Shown one piece after another: positions 25,853 through 35,025 of a DNA stretch of 64,000 nt. Location: positions 104,661 to 168,660 of the forward strand of contig JAHDKR010000048.1 in NCBI GenBank assembly GCA_018436785.1, given 5' to 3'. The translations under genes were made by a program, and so were the position numbers. Each line of letters begins with the position of its first letter. The first letter of the stretch is position 1. The notes beneath the pieces were generated by a model. That model made no database searches and was not told where the DNA came from. It saw only the letters and a list, made by a program, of their open reading frames with translations. This stretch comes from Synergistaceae bacterium. Lineage in GTDB: Bacteria > Synergistota > Synergistia > Synergistales > Aminobacteriaceae.

Positions 25853-27274
25853 GTGTCCTGCAAAAAAAGTACCACACCGGACATGGTGCTTCAAAAAAAA
25901 GGACCGGCTCCTCTTCGTCAGAAGACAAAAAAGGAATTCGAGTCTTTATCCGGAGAACCTTTGATTTCAACGTCTCGCCGGATGGAGCTGGAGAAGGAGC
26001 TATTGGAGCAGTTCCATCTGCAGGAACAAATTTTTTCCCTGGTTCCCGTTCCCCTGGTCATGAAAGATGCGAATTCCGTCTATCTCCATGTCAATCAGGC
26101 GTTCGCCGATTTTCTTGGGCTTCCCAGGGAACAGGCGCTTGGCAAAGGACCCTTCGATCTTTTTTCTCCCGAGTTCGCGCAACGCATTTTCGAAGAGGAT
26201 CAGGAAATCATACGAAACGGCGTTCCCGCGACCGATCTGGAACGCCGTATTAAGGACGGCCACGGAAAGATGGTATGGCTGAAATCGTATAAAGGCCCTG
26301 TGTTCAACAGCAGCGGCGGCGTGATCGGTATCGTCGGAGGCAACATGGACATTACGGCGGTCAAGAATGCTGAAGAGGCGCTCCGCAAGAGCGAAGAGCG
26401 ATGGAAGTTCGCCGTCGAGGGGGCGGGCGACGGAGTCAGCGAGTGGAATCTGGAGACCGGCGATGTGTTTTATTCAAAACAGTGGAAAGCAATGCTCGGG
26501 TATAAGGATGACGAGATTGCGCCGACCTTCGAGGAACAGAAAAAGCGCATACACCCCGACGACCTCAGTGAGGTGATGTTCGCGCTGGAACAGCATCTGC
26601 GGGGGGAAACCCCTTCTTTTTCCCACGAATTCCGTTTGGCCACGAAAAACGGCGGCTGGATTTGGGTCCTCGACCGCGCCAAGGTGATCGAATGGAGCGA
26701 CGACGGCGCGCCGCTCAGAATGATCGGCATCTACACCGATATCACGAGGCGGAAGAGCGCGGAGGAGATGATCCTTCACCAGGCGACGCACGACATGCTC
26801 ACCGGACTCCCGAACCGCATGCTCTTCAACGACAGGCTCTTCATGGCGATGGCGGACGGAAAGCGCCTCGGGAGAAAAACCGCGCTCATCTTCCTCGACT
26901 TGGATAATTTCAAGACCGTCAACGACACGCTCGGCCATCAGATGGGGGATCTGCTCCTCATGGCGGTAGCGGAGAGATTGAGTAAAGAGATCAGGGAGAT
27001 CGACACTCTTGCCAGGTTCGGCGGCGATGAATTTGCCTTCGTCATACCGTTTCTCGAAAACAAAGAGGGCGCCGCCGCCCTTGCCGACCGCATACAGCAG
27101 AGTCTTTGCAGGGAATTCCGCATCGACGGCAAGTCTCTTTTTATCACGGGGAGCATGGGGGTCGCCTTCCACCCCGACGACAGCGACGATCTGGAGACAA
27201 TTATGAAACAGGCCGATATGGCGATGTACCGGTCGAAAAGAGAAGGGCGGAACGCATGGCGCTTCTGGGGCTGA
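25853..27274 (+). CDS. PAS-PAS-GGDEF diguanylate cyclase
   Basis: About 473 residues, no membrane helix. Two PAS domains (about residues 50-165, with FSLVPVPLVMKDANSVYLHV, and 175-300, PAS_3 type with WNLETGDVFYSKQWKAMLGY) precede a GGDEF domain whose active site ARFGGDEFAFV (near residue 390) is intact, as is FLDLDNFKTVND; it should make cyclic di-GMP from GTP in response to a cytoplasmic signal. An RxxD inhibitory site is not obvious. The start is uncertain: GTG 25853 has a GGGGG stretch 10 bases before it, while ATG 25883 and ATG 25982 have none; the frame is open back to 25751. Confidence 0.88.
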   Translation: MSCKKSTTPDMVLQKKGPAPLRQKTKKEFESLSGEPLISTSRRMELEKELLEQFHLQEQIFSLVPVPLVMKDANSVYLHVNQAFADFLGLPREQALGKGPFDLFSPEFAQRIFEEDQEIIRNGVPATDLERRIKDGHGKMVWLKSYKGPVFNSSGGVIGIVGGNMDITAVKNAEEALRKSEERWKFAVEGAGDGVSEWNLETGDVFYSKQWKAMLGYKDDEIAPTFEEQKKRIHPDDLSEVMFALEQHLRGETPSFSHEFRLATKNGGWIWVLDRAKVIEWSDDGAPLRMIGIYTDITRRKSAEEMILHQATHDMLTGLPNRMLFNDRLFMAMADGKRLGRKTALIFLDLDNFKTVNDTLGHQMGDLLLMAVAERLSKEIREIDTLARFGGDEFAFVIPFLENKEGAAALADRIQQSLCREFRIDGKSLFITGSMGVAFHPDDSDDLETIMKQADMAMYRSKREGRNAWRFWG

Positions 27275-27316
27275 GCGTTTCGTGCAGTCTGTTCACATGT
27301 GAAAGGGGAAGAGAGA

Positions 27317-28468
27317 ATGTTTTCACCGTTCAGTTATGAAATGCCCACGAGGGTAGAGTTCGGACGCGGAACTGCGTTGAAAGTCGCGGATGAGGTGCGA
27401 CGCCTGGGGTGCTCCAGGGTGCTGCTTCTTTCGGACAACGGAGTGAAAAACGCAGGTCTGCTCGACGGCGTACAGCGCGCCTTGCATTCCGGCTCCGTGC
27501 CGTGTGAACTGTTCCTCGATATTGAGCCGAATCCCAAGGATCGCAACGTTGCCGCCGCGGCCCAAGCCGCGCGTGCTTTCAAAGCCGACTGTCTTGTGGC
27601 GGTGGGCGGGGGCAGTCCTATCGACTGCGCAAAGGCGACCGCGATCGTGGCGGCAGCGGGAGGAACGGCGCGGGATTACGAAGGGCGTTTTAAAAGCGAT
27701 ATTCCCCCGCTGCCGATTATCGCGATTCCGACCACGGCCGGGACGGCGAGCGAGCTGACGTTCGGCGCCGTGATCACGGATACGGAGGCGAAGTTCAAGT
27801 TCACTGTGAAGAGCACGCAGCTCGCTCCGAAGGTTGCGCTCGCCGACCCCGAGATGACGGCCACCATGCCGAAGAACCTGACCGCATTTACCGGCATGGA
27901 CGCTCTCGTTCACGCAATAGAGGCCTACACCTGCCGCGTCTCCACGCCTTTTTCCGACGCCCCGGCGATCACGGCGATGGAACTCATCGGCAAATACCTG
28001 CGGAGGGCTTGGAAAGACGGCGGCGATTTGGAAGCGCGTGAGGGAATGCTCCTGGGGAGCCTTCTTGCGGGAATGGCCTTCAGCCACTCCGACGTGGCAG
28101 CCGTCCACTGCCTTGCTGAAGCTCTCGGGGCTATATACGACGCGCCGCACGGCGCATGCAACTCGATCGCTCTGCCCGCGATCATGGAGTTCTCCATGGA
28201 TGCGTGCGTGGAACGGTACGCCCGCGTCGCCACCTGCCTCGGACTCTCCTTCGCGACGCCGGAGGAGGGCGCGAAGATGGCTGTGGAGGAGGTCAAGCAG
28301 ATGGCGCGCGATCTTGAACTGCCTTCGATCTCCGTCTTCGGCGTCAAGGAAGAGGACTTCGAGGAGATTGCGGCGAAGTCGGAGGCGAACTCGTCAAACC
28401 CCGACAACCCGAAGATTCTCTCGAAAGCCGATTACGTCCATATACTCAGGAAGCTGACAACGGCATAG
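27317..28468 (+). CDS. Iron-containing alcohol dehydrogenase
   Basis: 383 residues, complete. The NAD(P) loop VAVGGGSPIDCAKATA (about 88-103) and metal site ALADPEMTATMPKNLTA, GMDALVHAIEAYT, VHCLAEALGAIYDAPHG, with the aspartate and histidines that hold Fe2+, are all present. It reduces an aldehyde or oxidises an alcohol in the cytoplasm. Start at ATG 27317 behind AAAGGGG; a GTG six codons upstream overlaps that site. It follows the diguanylate cyclase by 42 bases and may be cotranscribed. Confidence 0.93.
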   Translation: MFSPFSYEMPTRVEFGRGTALKVADEVRRLGCSRVLLLSDNGVKNAGLLDGVQRALHSGSVPCELFLDIEPNPKDRNVAAAAQAARAFKADCLVAVGGGSPIDCAKATAIVAAAGGTARDYEGRFKSDIPPLPIIAIPTTAGTASELTFGAVITDTEAKFKFTVKSTQLAPKVALADPEMTATMPKNLTAFTGMDALVHAIEAYTCRVSTPFSDAPAITAMELIGKYLRRAWKDGGDLEAREGMLLGSLLAGMAFSHSDVAAVHCLAEALGAIYDAPHGACNSIALPAIMEFSMDACVERYARVATCLGLSFATPEEGAKMAVEEVKQMARDLELPSISVFGVKEEDFEEIAAKSEANSSNPDNPKILSKADYVHILRKLTTA

Positions 28469-28513
28469 CAGTTACCGCGGAATGTATGAGAAAAAGGTGA
28501 AATAAACGGAGAA

Positions 28514-28562
28514 AAAGAGGAGCGAAGGGTGAGCGGGAGGACCGCCTCCTTCGCTCCTCTTT
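28514..28562. terminator. Bidirectional terminator between the alcohol dehydrogenase and acyltransferase genes
   Basis: Perfect 15-bp stem (AAAGAGGAGCGAAGG at 28514-28528, partner 28548-28562); the right end overlaps the stop codon of the convergent gene. Confidence 0.85.
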
Positions 28563-30303
28563 ATTCGGAGAGGAGAGCGGCTATCTTTTCAAGGTTCTCC
28601 GACAGCCTCTCCCTGAAGGCGAGCAGACGGTGTTCCATTACCGTACGGCTTGTCATTGTAAAGACCAGTTTATCGGGGAACATCAGGTACCTGACGCCGA
28701 ACCCCTCGTCGTCAACAGGTCCGAAACCGTAGATGCGGAAGCACTCCGTAGGACCGGAGCTCGTGGAGAGCAGATTTCTCGAGAGCGCGAGGTACCCCGG
28801 GGAAGAGAAAAGGGCAGGCGTTTCTTCCACCCCGATCTCCTGTCCGAAGAGTTCCATCATCTTTTTAAGCCCGAAGAGGTGGCGGTCGACGCCGCGTCCC
28901 TCCCTGCATTCGGCAATTCGCCCGGTGTGCGCCGAGGAAGCCGCCTTCAGGTGTTCCGCCGTTCGTGCATGCACAAAAGCCGCTATCTCCGGCGTGACGG
29001 GACGCATGGCCTCGGTGCGGCCCAGAAGGAACTGCCTTGTCATAACCGCTTCATATGCGTTGAGGAATTTCCCGTACAGATCGAAGATCGTCGTCTGCAT
29101 CGCCGTCTGACAAAAAGCGTCCGGGCTCATTCCGAGTCGTTTGATCTTCTCGCGCCCGAAGGATGTGAATTCCAACACGCGAAGCCTGGTGCTTTCGCGC
29201 AAACGTTCAAATGAACGCTCGGCCTCTTTCAGTTCATGAGCGAGTTCTTCCGAAAGAAGAAAGGAGAGCGGAAGAGCCGGAGGAGCCTTCCATTCCCCCG
29301 CGCTCGCCCTCTCTCCCGTTTTGAGAATAGCCGCAGCAAGCCGTGCGTGCTGGGAACCGTCCAGGGCGGAGTGCTCGAAGTTCAAGCCGGTCTCTCCCTG
29401 TTCATCAACGAGTATCTGGAACGACTTGTCATACCAGCGGTTTGCTCCGGTTCCCGCGAGATAATGGAACCCCTTCTCGCGAAGCGGCTCGGGGTTTTTC
29501 GGATCAAGAGAGAGAACAAAAAGGGCGGACTCGATCATCTCCATGTTTCTGCGGTTCTCCGGGCAGAATGAGAAGAGTTTCTCCCGAAGCGTTCCCCAGT
29601 GCCTGCGGGGCAGAGTCGTACCAACGCCAATACCCTCTCCCTGCTGCACCGATGCCGAGATTTCGTCGAGTCGGGCGACAATGCTGTCGTACGAAGCGCC
29701 TTCCCCCTCAGGCGAGAGAACCTCAAGCGACCATGCTCTCCCCCTGTAAAAGACTGCGATGTGGCGGCTGTTCGGCGCGACGAAGAGTTCGTCTCCTGAG
29801 ATGCCGGGAATACGCGTGCTGCCGAACATGTTCTTGTACTGGCTCATGCAGAGAGGCGTTCCCCGCTCCGTATCCGGGGGGAGCGTCTCGTCGTCGATGC
29901 TCTTCTTCAACGAGAGAGCCGCCGCGATCAAAACAGCAGCCCGCCGGGCACGCGGCGACGAACCGGTTACGGGCGGAAGATCGAGCAGTGAAAAAACATT
30001 GCTGTTGATCGGCAGGGGGGAATCTGAATCAAGGTAGGTCCGAAGCCAAAACCGGGAGAGCCAGCTCTCGGGGGTCTTCTGCGCCCATTGTTCCAAGCGG
30101 CGTTGGAGTTTCCGCCCGGCGCCTTCGGATGCCAGGAACAAGTCGACAGCGTCGCTCGTCTCTTTTTGACCTCGTTCGTCGAGCAGAGGGGCCGTCCAAA
30201 GCAGGAATTTCCCGAGCGTTTCTTCCAATGGAGGAACGGGGAGCCTTGGAAGGCTCCCCTGAAATTCAAACGTGCCTGCGGGTTTCTCTTTTTTCTCCGT
30301 CAT
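28561..30303 (-). CDS. Choline/carnitine O-acyltransferase family protein
   Basis: 580 residues, the size of animal carnitine acetyltransferase. Family landmarks run through the protein: MSQYKNMFGSTRIPG near 153, NRWYDKSFQILVDEQGETG and the catalytic-histidine motif NFEHSALDG (His311), the substrate segment FLLGRTEAMRPVT, and the Ser-Thr-Ser motif in LLSTSSGP. Such enzymes swap acyl groups between CoA and carnitine or choline. The family is common in eukaryotes and uncommon in bacteria. It begins 6 bases after the permease of a betaine-type ABC importer, with GAGGTG before the ATG, and is the last gene of that operon, so importer and enzyme probably act on the same quaternary amine. Carnitine versus choline cannot be decided here. 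Confidence 0.88.
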   Translation of the reverse strand: MTEKKEKPAGTFEFQGSLPRLPVPPLEETLGKFLLWTAPLLDERGQKETSDAVDLFLASEGAGRKLQRRLEQWAQKTPESWLSRFWLRTYLDSDSPLPINSNVFSLLDLPPVTGSSPRARRAAVLIAAALSLKKSIDDETLPPDTERGTPLCMSQYKNMFGSTRIPGISGDELFVAPNSRHIAVFYRGRAWSLEVLSPEGEGASYDSIVARLDEISASVQQGEGIGVGTTLPRRHWGTLREKLFSFCPENRRNMEMIESALFVLSLDPKNPEPLREKGFHYLAGTGANRWYDKSFQILVDEQGETGLNFEHSALDGSQHARLAAAILKTGERASAGEWKAPPALPLSFLLSEELAHELKEAERSFERLRESTRLRVLEFTSFGREKIKRLGMSPDAFCQTAMQTTIFDLYGKFLNAYEAVMTRQFLLGRTEAMRPVTPEIAAFVHARTAEHLKAASSAHTGRIAECREGRGVDRHLFGLKKMMELFGQEIGVEETPALFSSPGYLALSRNLLSTSSGPTECFRIYGFGPVDDEGFGVRYLMFPDKLVFTMTSRTVMEHRLLAFRERLSENLEKIAALLSE

Positions 30304-30309
30304 GTACGA

Positions 30310-31161
30310 TCACCTCTTGGGTGGTTCCCATCGCTTCGCCATGTTCTGGGTAAGCCGGTCGATGACGATGGCGAGGAAGACCACGCTAATTCCCGCCTCG
30401 AAACCGCGTCCGATGTCGATGCGGTTGATCGAAAGCAGCACTTCCTGTCCCAGTCCCCGTGCGCCGATCATCGAGGAGATGACCACCATGGCGAGCGCCA
30501 TCATTGTTGTTTGGTTCACGCCTGCAAGAATGCTCGGCATAGCCAGCGGAAGACGTACTTCTTTGATCAGCTGCCAGCGAGTTGCCCCGTAGGCCAGCGC
30601 GGCTTCCTCGACCGGTTTGGGCACCTGGTTGAGACCAAGAGCCGTAAGGCGGATCACCGGGGGCAGTGCATAGATTAGCGTTGCGAGGACTGCGGGAACC
30701 CTCCCGAGACCGAAGAGCATCATCGCCGGAATGAGGTAAACAAAGCTTGGCATGGTCTGCATTCCGTCGAGAATCGGCCGGAGAATCGTCGCGATGATGC
30801 GCACCTCCGCCATGAGAACGCCGACCGGAAGACCGATGATCAACGCCATCAGCACGGCGGTGATGATGATGGAGAGGCTCTCAAGAGCCATGGCCCACAG
30901 GCCGAACATCCCGATGAGAAAGGGGAGCGCCGCCAAAACGATGGATGCGACGAATTTCTTCGACGAATACCATGAAAGCAAGCCTACCGCAAGGATGTAC
31001 CCCCACCAGGGAATAAAAACGAGTATCTCGCTGACAGTGAGAAGAAAGGAGAGAATCCCTGCGGAGATAGAGTCGAAAACAGGTGCGTAGGCCGCTATCA
31101 GGTCGTTGATGAACCTGTTGACGGCCGGCGCCACGTGTACTTGAAAAGACTCAGGAAACAT
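30310..31161 (-). CDS. Betaine/quaternary amine ABC importer permease (ProW/OpuAB-like)
   Basis: 283 residues with about seven membrane helices. The cytoplasmic coupling motif EEAALAYGATRWQLIKEVRL, followed by PLAMPSILAGVNQTTMMALAMVVISSMIG, is typical of ProW/OpuAB permeases. It forms the channel of a glycine betaine/carnitine/choline-type importer with the ATPase (11-base overlap upstream) and the binding protein. Confidence 0.93.
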   Translation of the reverse strand: MFPESFQVHVAPAVNRFINDLIAAYAPVFDSISAGILSFLLTVSEILVFIPWWGYILAVGLLSWYSSKKFVASIVLAALPFLIGMFGLWAMALESLSIIITAVLMALIIGLPVGVLMAEVRIIATILRPILDGMQTMPSFVYLIPAMMLFGLGRVPAVLATLIYALPPVIRLTALGLNQVPKPVEEAALAYGATRWQLIKEVRLPLAMPSILAGVNQTTMMALAMVVISSMIGARGLGQEVLLSINRIDIGRGFEAGISVVFLAIVIDRLTQNMAKRWEPPKR

Positions 31162-32047
31162 GGGCCTCCGCCTCCTTTCTCGTATGCTCTCTCGCCAGAA
31201 CCTGTTCGGCCCGCTGCACTTGGTCGCGTTCGTCCTGAACGAACTTCGCCACGTACTCGTCGGCAGGGCTTGCGATGACTTCGTCGGGAGAACCTACCTG
31301 TACTATCTCCCCTTTTTTCATAATGGCCATCCGGTCTCCCATTCGAAGGGCCTCGGAGAGGTCGTGCGTCACGAAGAAGATGGTCTTGTGCATCTCCTTC
31401 TGCAGACGGATCATCTCGTCCTGCAGTTCGCGCCGGATAAGAGGGTCCAGTCCGCTGAACGGCTCGTCCATGAGAAGTATCGAAGCGTCCATCACGAGCG
31501 CGCGGGCGATACCGACCCTCTGCCGCATACCGCCGCTCAGGGATGCGGGATAGTACTTCTCCCACCCCTTGAGGCCGACCTGTTCAAGGGCCTCTACGCC
31601 CTTTGCGCGCCGGGCTTCCTTCTCCTCTCCCCGGAGTTTGAGTCCGAAGCAGACGTTGTCGAGCACGGTGCGGTGAGGCAGAAGCCCGTAGTGCTGGAAG
31701 ACCATTGCGATCTTTTCGCGGCGGAAATCCACCAGTTCTCTCTTATGCATCATCGTGACGTTTTCGCCATTGACGATGATTTCACCGGAAGTCGGCTCGA
31801 CAAGGCGGATAAGGCAGCGGATAAGGGTAGACTTGCCGCTGCCCGAGAGCCCCATGATGATGAACGTCTCCCCGCGGTTCACGGAGAGGGAGACGTTCTT
31901 CATCGCGACGACAGCGTCTTCGCCCTTGTCGAGTTCTTCGACGCGTTCTTCGTTCTCGACGTCGGAAGACGATATTCGCAGGTCCTTTTTCCGGGAGTAG
32001 ATTTTCCACAAATCCCGGATGACTATCGCCTCGGAAGGCGTCTCCAA
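31151..32047 (-). CDS. Betaine/quaternary amine ABC importer ATPase (ProV/OpuAA-like)
   Basis: 298 residues. Walker A GLSGSGKST, signature SLSGGMRQRVGIARAL and Walker B ILLMDEPFSGLD are intact. Unlike many ProV proteins it has no C-terminal CBS pair, only a short charged tail, so the usual ionic-strength sensor of osmoregulatory importers is lacking; uptake is more likely for metabolism than for osmoprotection. It starts one base downstream of the binding-protein stop, implying tight cotranslation. Confidence 0.93.
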   Translation of the reverse strand: METPSEAIVIRDLWKIYSRKKDLRISSSDVENEERVEELDKGEDAVVAMKNVSLSVNRGETFIIMGLSGSGKSTLIRCLIRLVEPTSGEIIVNGENVTMMHKRELVDFRREKIAMVFQHYGLLPHRTVLDNVCFGLKLRGEEKEARRAKGVEALEQVGLKGWEKYYPASLSGGMRQRVGIARALVMDASILLMDEPFSGLDPLIRRELQDEMIRLQKEMHKTIFFVTHDLSEALRMGDRMAIMKKGEIVQVGSPDEVIASPADEYVAKFVQDERDQVQRAEQVLAREHTRKEAEAHVS

Positions 32048-32048
32048 A

Positions 32049-33059
32049 TTATTTCTCCTCCTTCAACGCGGCGCGAACCTTCTCGGCGGCTTCCGCGGGG
32101 AGCCATTTGCTCCAAATATCGTCATATTCGCGGAGGAACCAGACGGCCGCCTGCTGCGTATCCGCGTCGTTCTGGAACATGAACGCGAGCGCTTTGTTGT
32201 TCTGTTCAAGCGTCGTTGAATAGTTGCGAAGGAAATCGGCGATTTCCGGGTTTTCCTTCACAAATTTGCTGTTGGCGACGATAAGGACTCTGACTGAAGG
32301 GAAGCCGCAGGCGAAATTTTTCTCCTCCGTCCAGAGCGCTTCATCGTACGGAGGCTCCTCCAGGCGTGTCATATCCAGCAGGCCCATGACCCAAGTGGGC
32401 TCCCAGTAGTAGGCGAGAACAGGCAGCCCCCTGTCGTATGCGCGTTTGATGGCGGTTGAGAGCGCCGTTTCCGACCCGGCTGAAAAGGCTTCGAAATGCT
32501 TCTCAAGACCGTAGCCCTTCATCTTCATTTCGTTGATGGAAGTGACGCGCCAGCCGGCCGGACCGTTGTACAATCTTCCGAGTTTCGGATTTTCCGGATC
32601 GATGAAGAGATCCTTATACTTGGCAAGATCGGCCACTGATTTGAGGTCCGGGGCAACCGGCTCGATGCCGCGTTCTTTGTCCCCTTTGATCATGTACGTA
32701 GGAACGTACCACCCCTGCGGGGCGTCTGGGAAGTTCGTCCCCAGGCTCTCCGCCTTGCCGCTCGACGTCATTCGCTCCCATACTTCGAGGAGGTTGTCGA
32801 CCCACCCCTCCATGGAGAGGTGCGCGTCGCCGCGTTCAATCCCCATCATCCCCGGAAGAGACTCTGCAAAGATGTAGTCAACTTTCTTCCCGAAGGCTTT
32901 CTCGATGACATAACCGGCGATGCGATTGTGCATTTGGACGCTGTCCCAGCTGAAGTCGACGATGACGACAGTATCGGCAGCCATAACCGGCGCGGCTGTA
33001 ACGAGGACGGCAAACGTGAGCAAGATTAGCGCATTCACAATTTTTGTTCGCAGTTTCAT
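32049..33059 (-). CDS. Betaine/quaternary amine ABC importer binding protein (ProX/OpuAC-like)
   Basis: 336 residues. Signal peptide MKLRTKIVNALILLTFAVLV with cleavage near PVMAAD, then an OpuAC domain. Aromatic residues that can form a cation-pi cage for a quaternary ammonium group are present in DFSWDSVQ, SMEGWVDN and AYYWEPTWVMG. Start at ATG 33059, with AGGAGG 7 bases before it; the longer upstream frame covers the promoter. First gene of the importer-acyltransferase operon. Confidence 0.92.
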   Translation of the reverse strand: MKLRTKIVNALILLTFAVLVTAAPVMAADTVVIVDFSWDSVQMHNRIAGYVIEKAFGKKVDYIFAESLPGMMGIERGDAHLSMEGWVDNLLEVWERMTSSGKAESLGTNFPDAPQGWYVPTYMIKGDKERGIEPVAPDLKSVADLAKYKDLFIDPENPKLGRLYNGPAGWRVTSINEMKMKGYGLEKHFEAFSAGSETALSTAIKRAYDRGLPVLAYYWEPTWVMGLLDMTRLEEPPYDEALWTEEKNFACGFPSVRVLIVANSKFVKENPEIADFLRNYSTTLEQNNKALAFMFQNDADTQQAAVWFLREYDDIWSKWLPAEAAEKVRAALKEEK

Positions 33060-33161
33060 GCAAACACCTCCTGTTGGATTTGATTCACCATGAGTAGTAG
33101 AAAAATGCGATGAATCGGAAAAAAGCGGTAAGTTTGACGGACGCTTCGGAGCTGATATCTG

Positions 33162-33190
33162 ATTTAAACTCAAGTTTGAGTATTTGTCAA
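33162..33190 (-). promoter_or_regulatory. Promoter with internal operator for the betaine importer operon
   Basis: Minus strand -35 TTGACA (33185-33190), 17-base spacer, -10 TTAAAT (33162-33167). A perfect inverted repeat ACTCAA-GT-TTGAGT (33168-33181) fills the spacer next to the -10, a good place for a repressor. Confidence 0.7.
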
Positions 33191-33374
33191 CATGTAAATA
33201 TCCAAAAAGTATACAAAAGACTCTGTTTTGGCTGGAGTTGCTCCGTATGCGGTTCTTCTTCATTCGTTCGTTGTTTCGATGGTGTTATACTGTTTTCGTC
33301 CGATTTGTTGGGGTATTCGACACGAACTCAAGAAAGATTGAAACAAGAAAGGCTGAAAGAGGAGAGATGCGTAG

Positions 33375-33449
33375 ATGATGACCTTTCAGAGCAGGTTCGA
33401 AGACGTTGTCATGTGTACGGAGTTCCTTTTAGGAAAACTGGCCTCATGA
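33375..33449 (+). CDS. Possible 24-aa upstream ORF coupled to the Mrp antiporter gene
   Basis: Short frame starting ATGATGACC after GAGGAG and ending in TGA inside the ATGATG start of the antiporter gene (ATGA overlap). The peptide MMTFQSRFEDVVMCTEFLLG... has no recognised family. It may only serve to load ribosomes on the downstream gene. Weak evidence alone, but a second such micro-ORF exists between mrpC and mrpD. Confidence 0.35.
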   Translation: MMTFQSRFEDVVMCTEFLLGKLAS

Positions 33450-34858
33450 TGCTTTCTCCGCTTTTTGTTTTTTCGCCGGGCAGAGCGTTGCTGGCGTTGC
33501 TGGCATTCGCTTTGAGCTCTGCAACCTGCGTCTACGCCAGGAGATATTTCGAGGGGGCGGACGAACGCCGTTTCTTCATGTACGGCTCTCTCGGCTTTCT
33601 GCTCTCGGTGTGGGGAACGCTCTTTTCCGCGCACTGGATTACGTTCGCAGTCTTCATGGAAATCTCCACAGCGTTTCTTTTTTCGCTCATCGCGCTGAAA
33701 GAGCGTGACGTAGCACTCCGTTATTTTGTTGTGCAACTTGTAGGGGCGGCTTTTCTTCTGGCGGGTATAGGCGCCGCATACGCCGGTCATGGACCGGCTC
33801 TTGTCGGCCCGGTTCCGAAAGATGCGCTCCCGTTTTTTGTTCTCGGCCTAGGCGTGAAAGCGGCGCTTCCTGTGCTTCATTTCTGGCTTCCGGAGGTTCA
33901 CGGAAGAGCCCCCGCGCCGGTGAGCGCGTTGCTCTCCGGAATGGCGGTGAAGATAGGCGCATTCGGCCTGCTTCAGGCGCTCGGAGCCGACGGTCCGAAC
34001 TTTCTGGCGCCCGTCGGCGCGATAATGGCGCTTTGGGGCGTTGCTCTGGCTCTTGCGCAGCATGATATGAAACGCCTCTTGGCCTATCATACGGTGAGTC
34101 AGTTGGGCTACGTTATCGCCGCGGTCGGCGCCGGAAGTGCTTCTGGATGGTGCGGGGCGCTCTATCACATGGCGGCTCACGGGCTTTTCAAGAGTATGCT
34201 CTTTTTATGCGCGGGCGTTCTGGAGAAAGCGTACGGCACTCGTGCGCTGGACCGTCTCGGAGGCGCATGGAAAACGCTTCCTTTCACCTGCGTCCTCTAC
34301 CTGATCGCTGCAGCGGCTATCGCAGGTCTTCCCGGAACGATCGGCTTCGCGAGCAAATACGTGGTGAAAAACGCGCTTTCCGAGCATCCGATGGTGTCGC
34401 TTGCTTTGCTTGCTGCAAATGTCGGTACCGTGATGTCCTTTTGCAAAATGGGCTGGTTCGCCTTCGGCGGCTCGGGCAAGAGCGCGGCGCTGCATTGTTC
34501 GGGCGTACGCGCCATGAACGCGGCGTTGGTTTCGCTTGCCGTACCGGTACTCCTTTTCGGTTTTTTTCCGGGGTGGATTCCTCGCTTTCTCGGCGTATCG
34601 GAGCCGGAGTTTTTTTCTGCGGCGAAGTGCGGAGAGAGCGTGCTCGTGTTTTTCATCGGAGCGCTTCTTTTCTTTTTGCTCAGAACTCTCCTGAAACCTG
34701 CCGAGAAGAATATTCCCGATGCGGATCTTCTCTTCGCAGCGACGGGATGCGCAGTCAGAAAAGCCATTGTGTTTGTGCGGCGTCTGCAGGGAGGAAATCT
34801 CAGAGAGTATATCTTCTTTTCGCTGCTTGCCATTCTGATGCTCGTCCTGTTGCTATGA
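33446..34858 (+). CDS. Proton-conducting antiporter-like subunit (MrpA-N/MrpD/NuoL type)
   Basis: 470 residues with about 12 membrane helices. The conserved proton-path glutamate (VFMEISTAFLF) and lysine (GLGVKAALPVLHFWLPEVHG) of the complex I/Mrp antiporter fold are both present, as is QHDMKRLLAYHTVSQLGY. ATG 33446 overlaps the end of a micro-ORF; the frame is open further upstream but without a start matched to a site. The product is somewhat short at the N-terminus relative to MrpD. It heads the Mrp gene set and probably replaces the N-terminal half of MrpA. Confidence 0.85.
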   Translation: MMLSPLFVFSPGRALLALLAFALSSATCVYARRYFEGADERRFFMYGSLGFLLSVWGTLFSAHWITFAVFMEISTAFLFSLIALKERDVALRYFVVQLVGAAFLLAGIGAAYAGHGPALVGPVPKDALPFFVLGLGVKAALPVLHFWLPEVHGRAPAPVSALLSGMAVKIGAFGLLQALGADGPNFLAPVGAIMALWGVALALAQHDMKRLLAYHTVSQLGYVIAAVGAGSASGWCGALYHMAAHGLFKSMLFLCAGVLEKAYGTRALDRLGGAWKTLPFTCVLYLIAAAAIAGLPGTIGFASKYVVKNALSEHPMVSLALLAANVGTVMSFCKMGWFAFGGSGKSAALHCSGVRAMNAALVSLAVPVLLFGFFPGWIPRFLGVSEPEFFSAAKCGESVLVFFIGALLFFLLRTLLKPAEKNIPDADLLFAATGCAVRKAIVFVRRLQGGNLREYIFFSLLAILMLVLLL

Positions 34859-35025
34859 CCGTTCGCGGGGCGGACTTTCCGAATGCCGCCCGGTCGGTTG
34901 ATCCGGCGATCTCTCCATGACCTCGGAAAGCTTTCGATGCGGATTTCTTCTTTACTTTGTTGCTCGCGTAGCAAGAGAAGGATGGTATTATTATAAAGAA
35001 CTTTTTTAAAGAAAGGATGGTGCGG

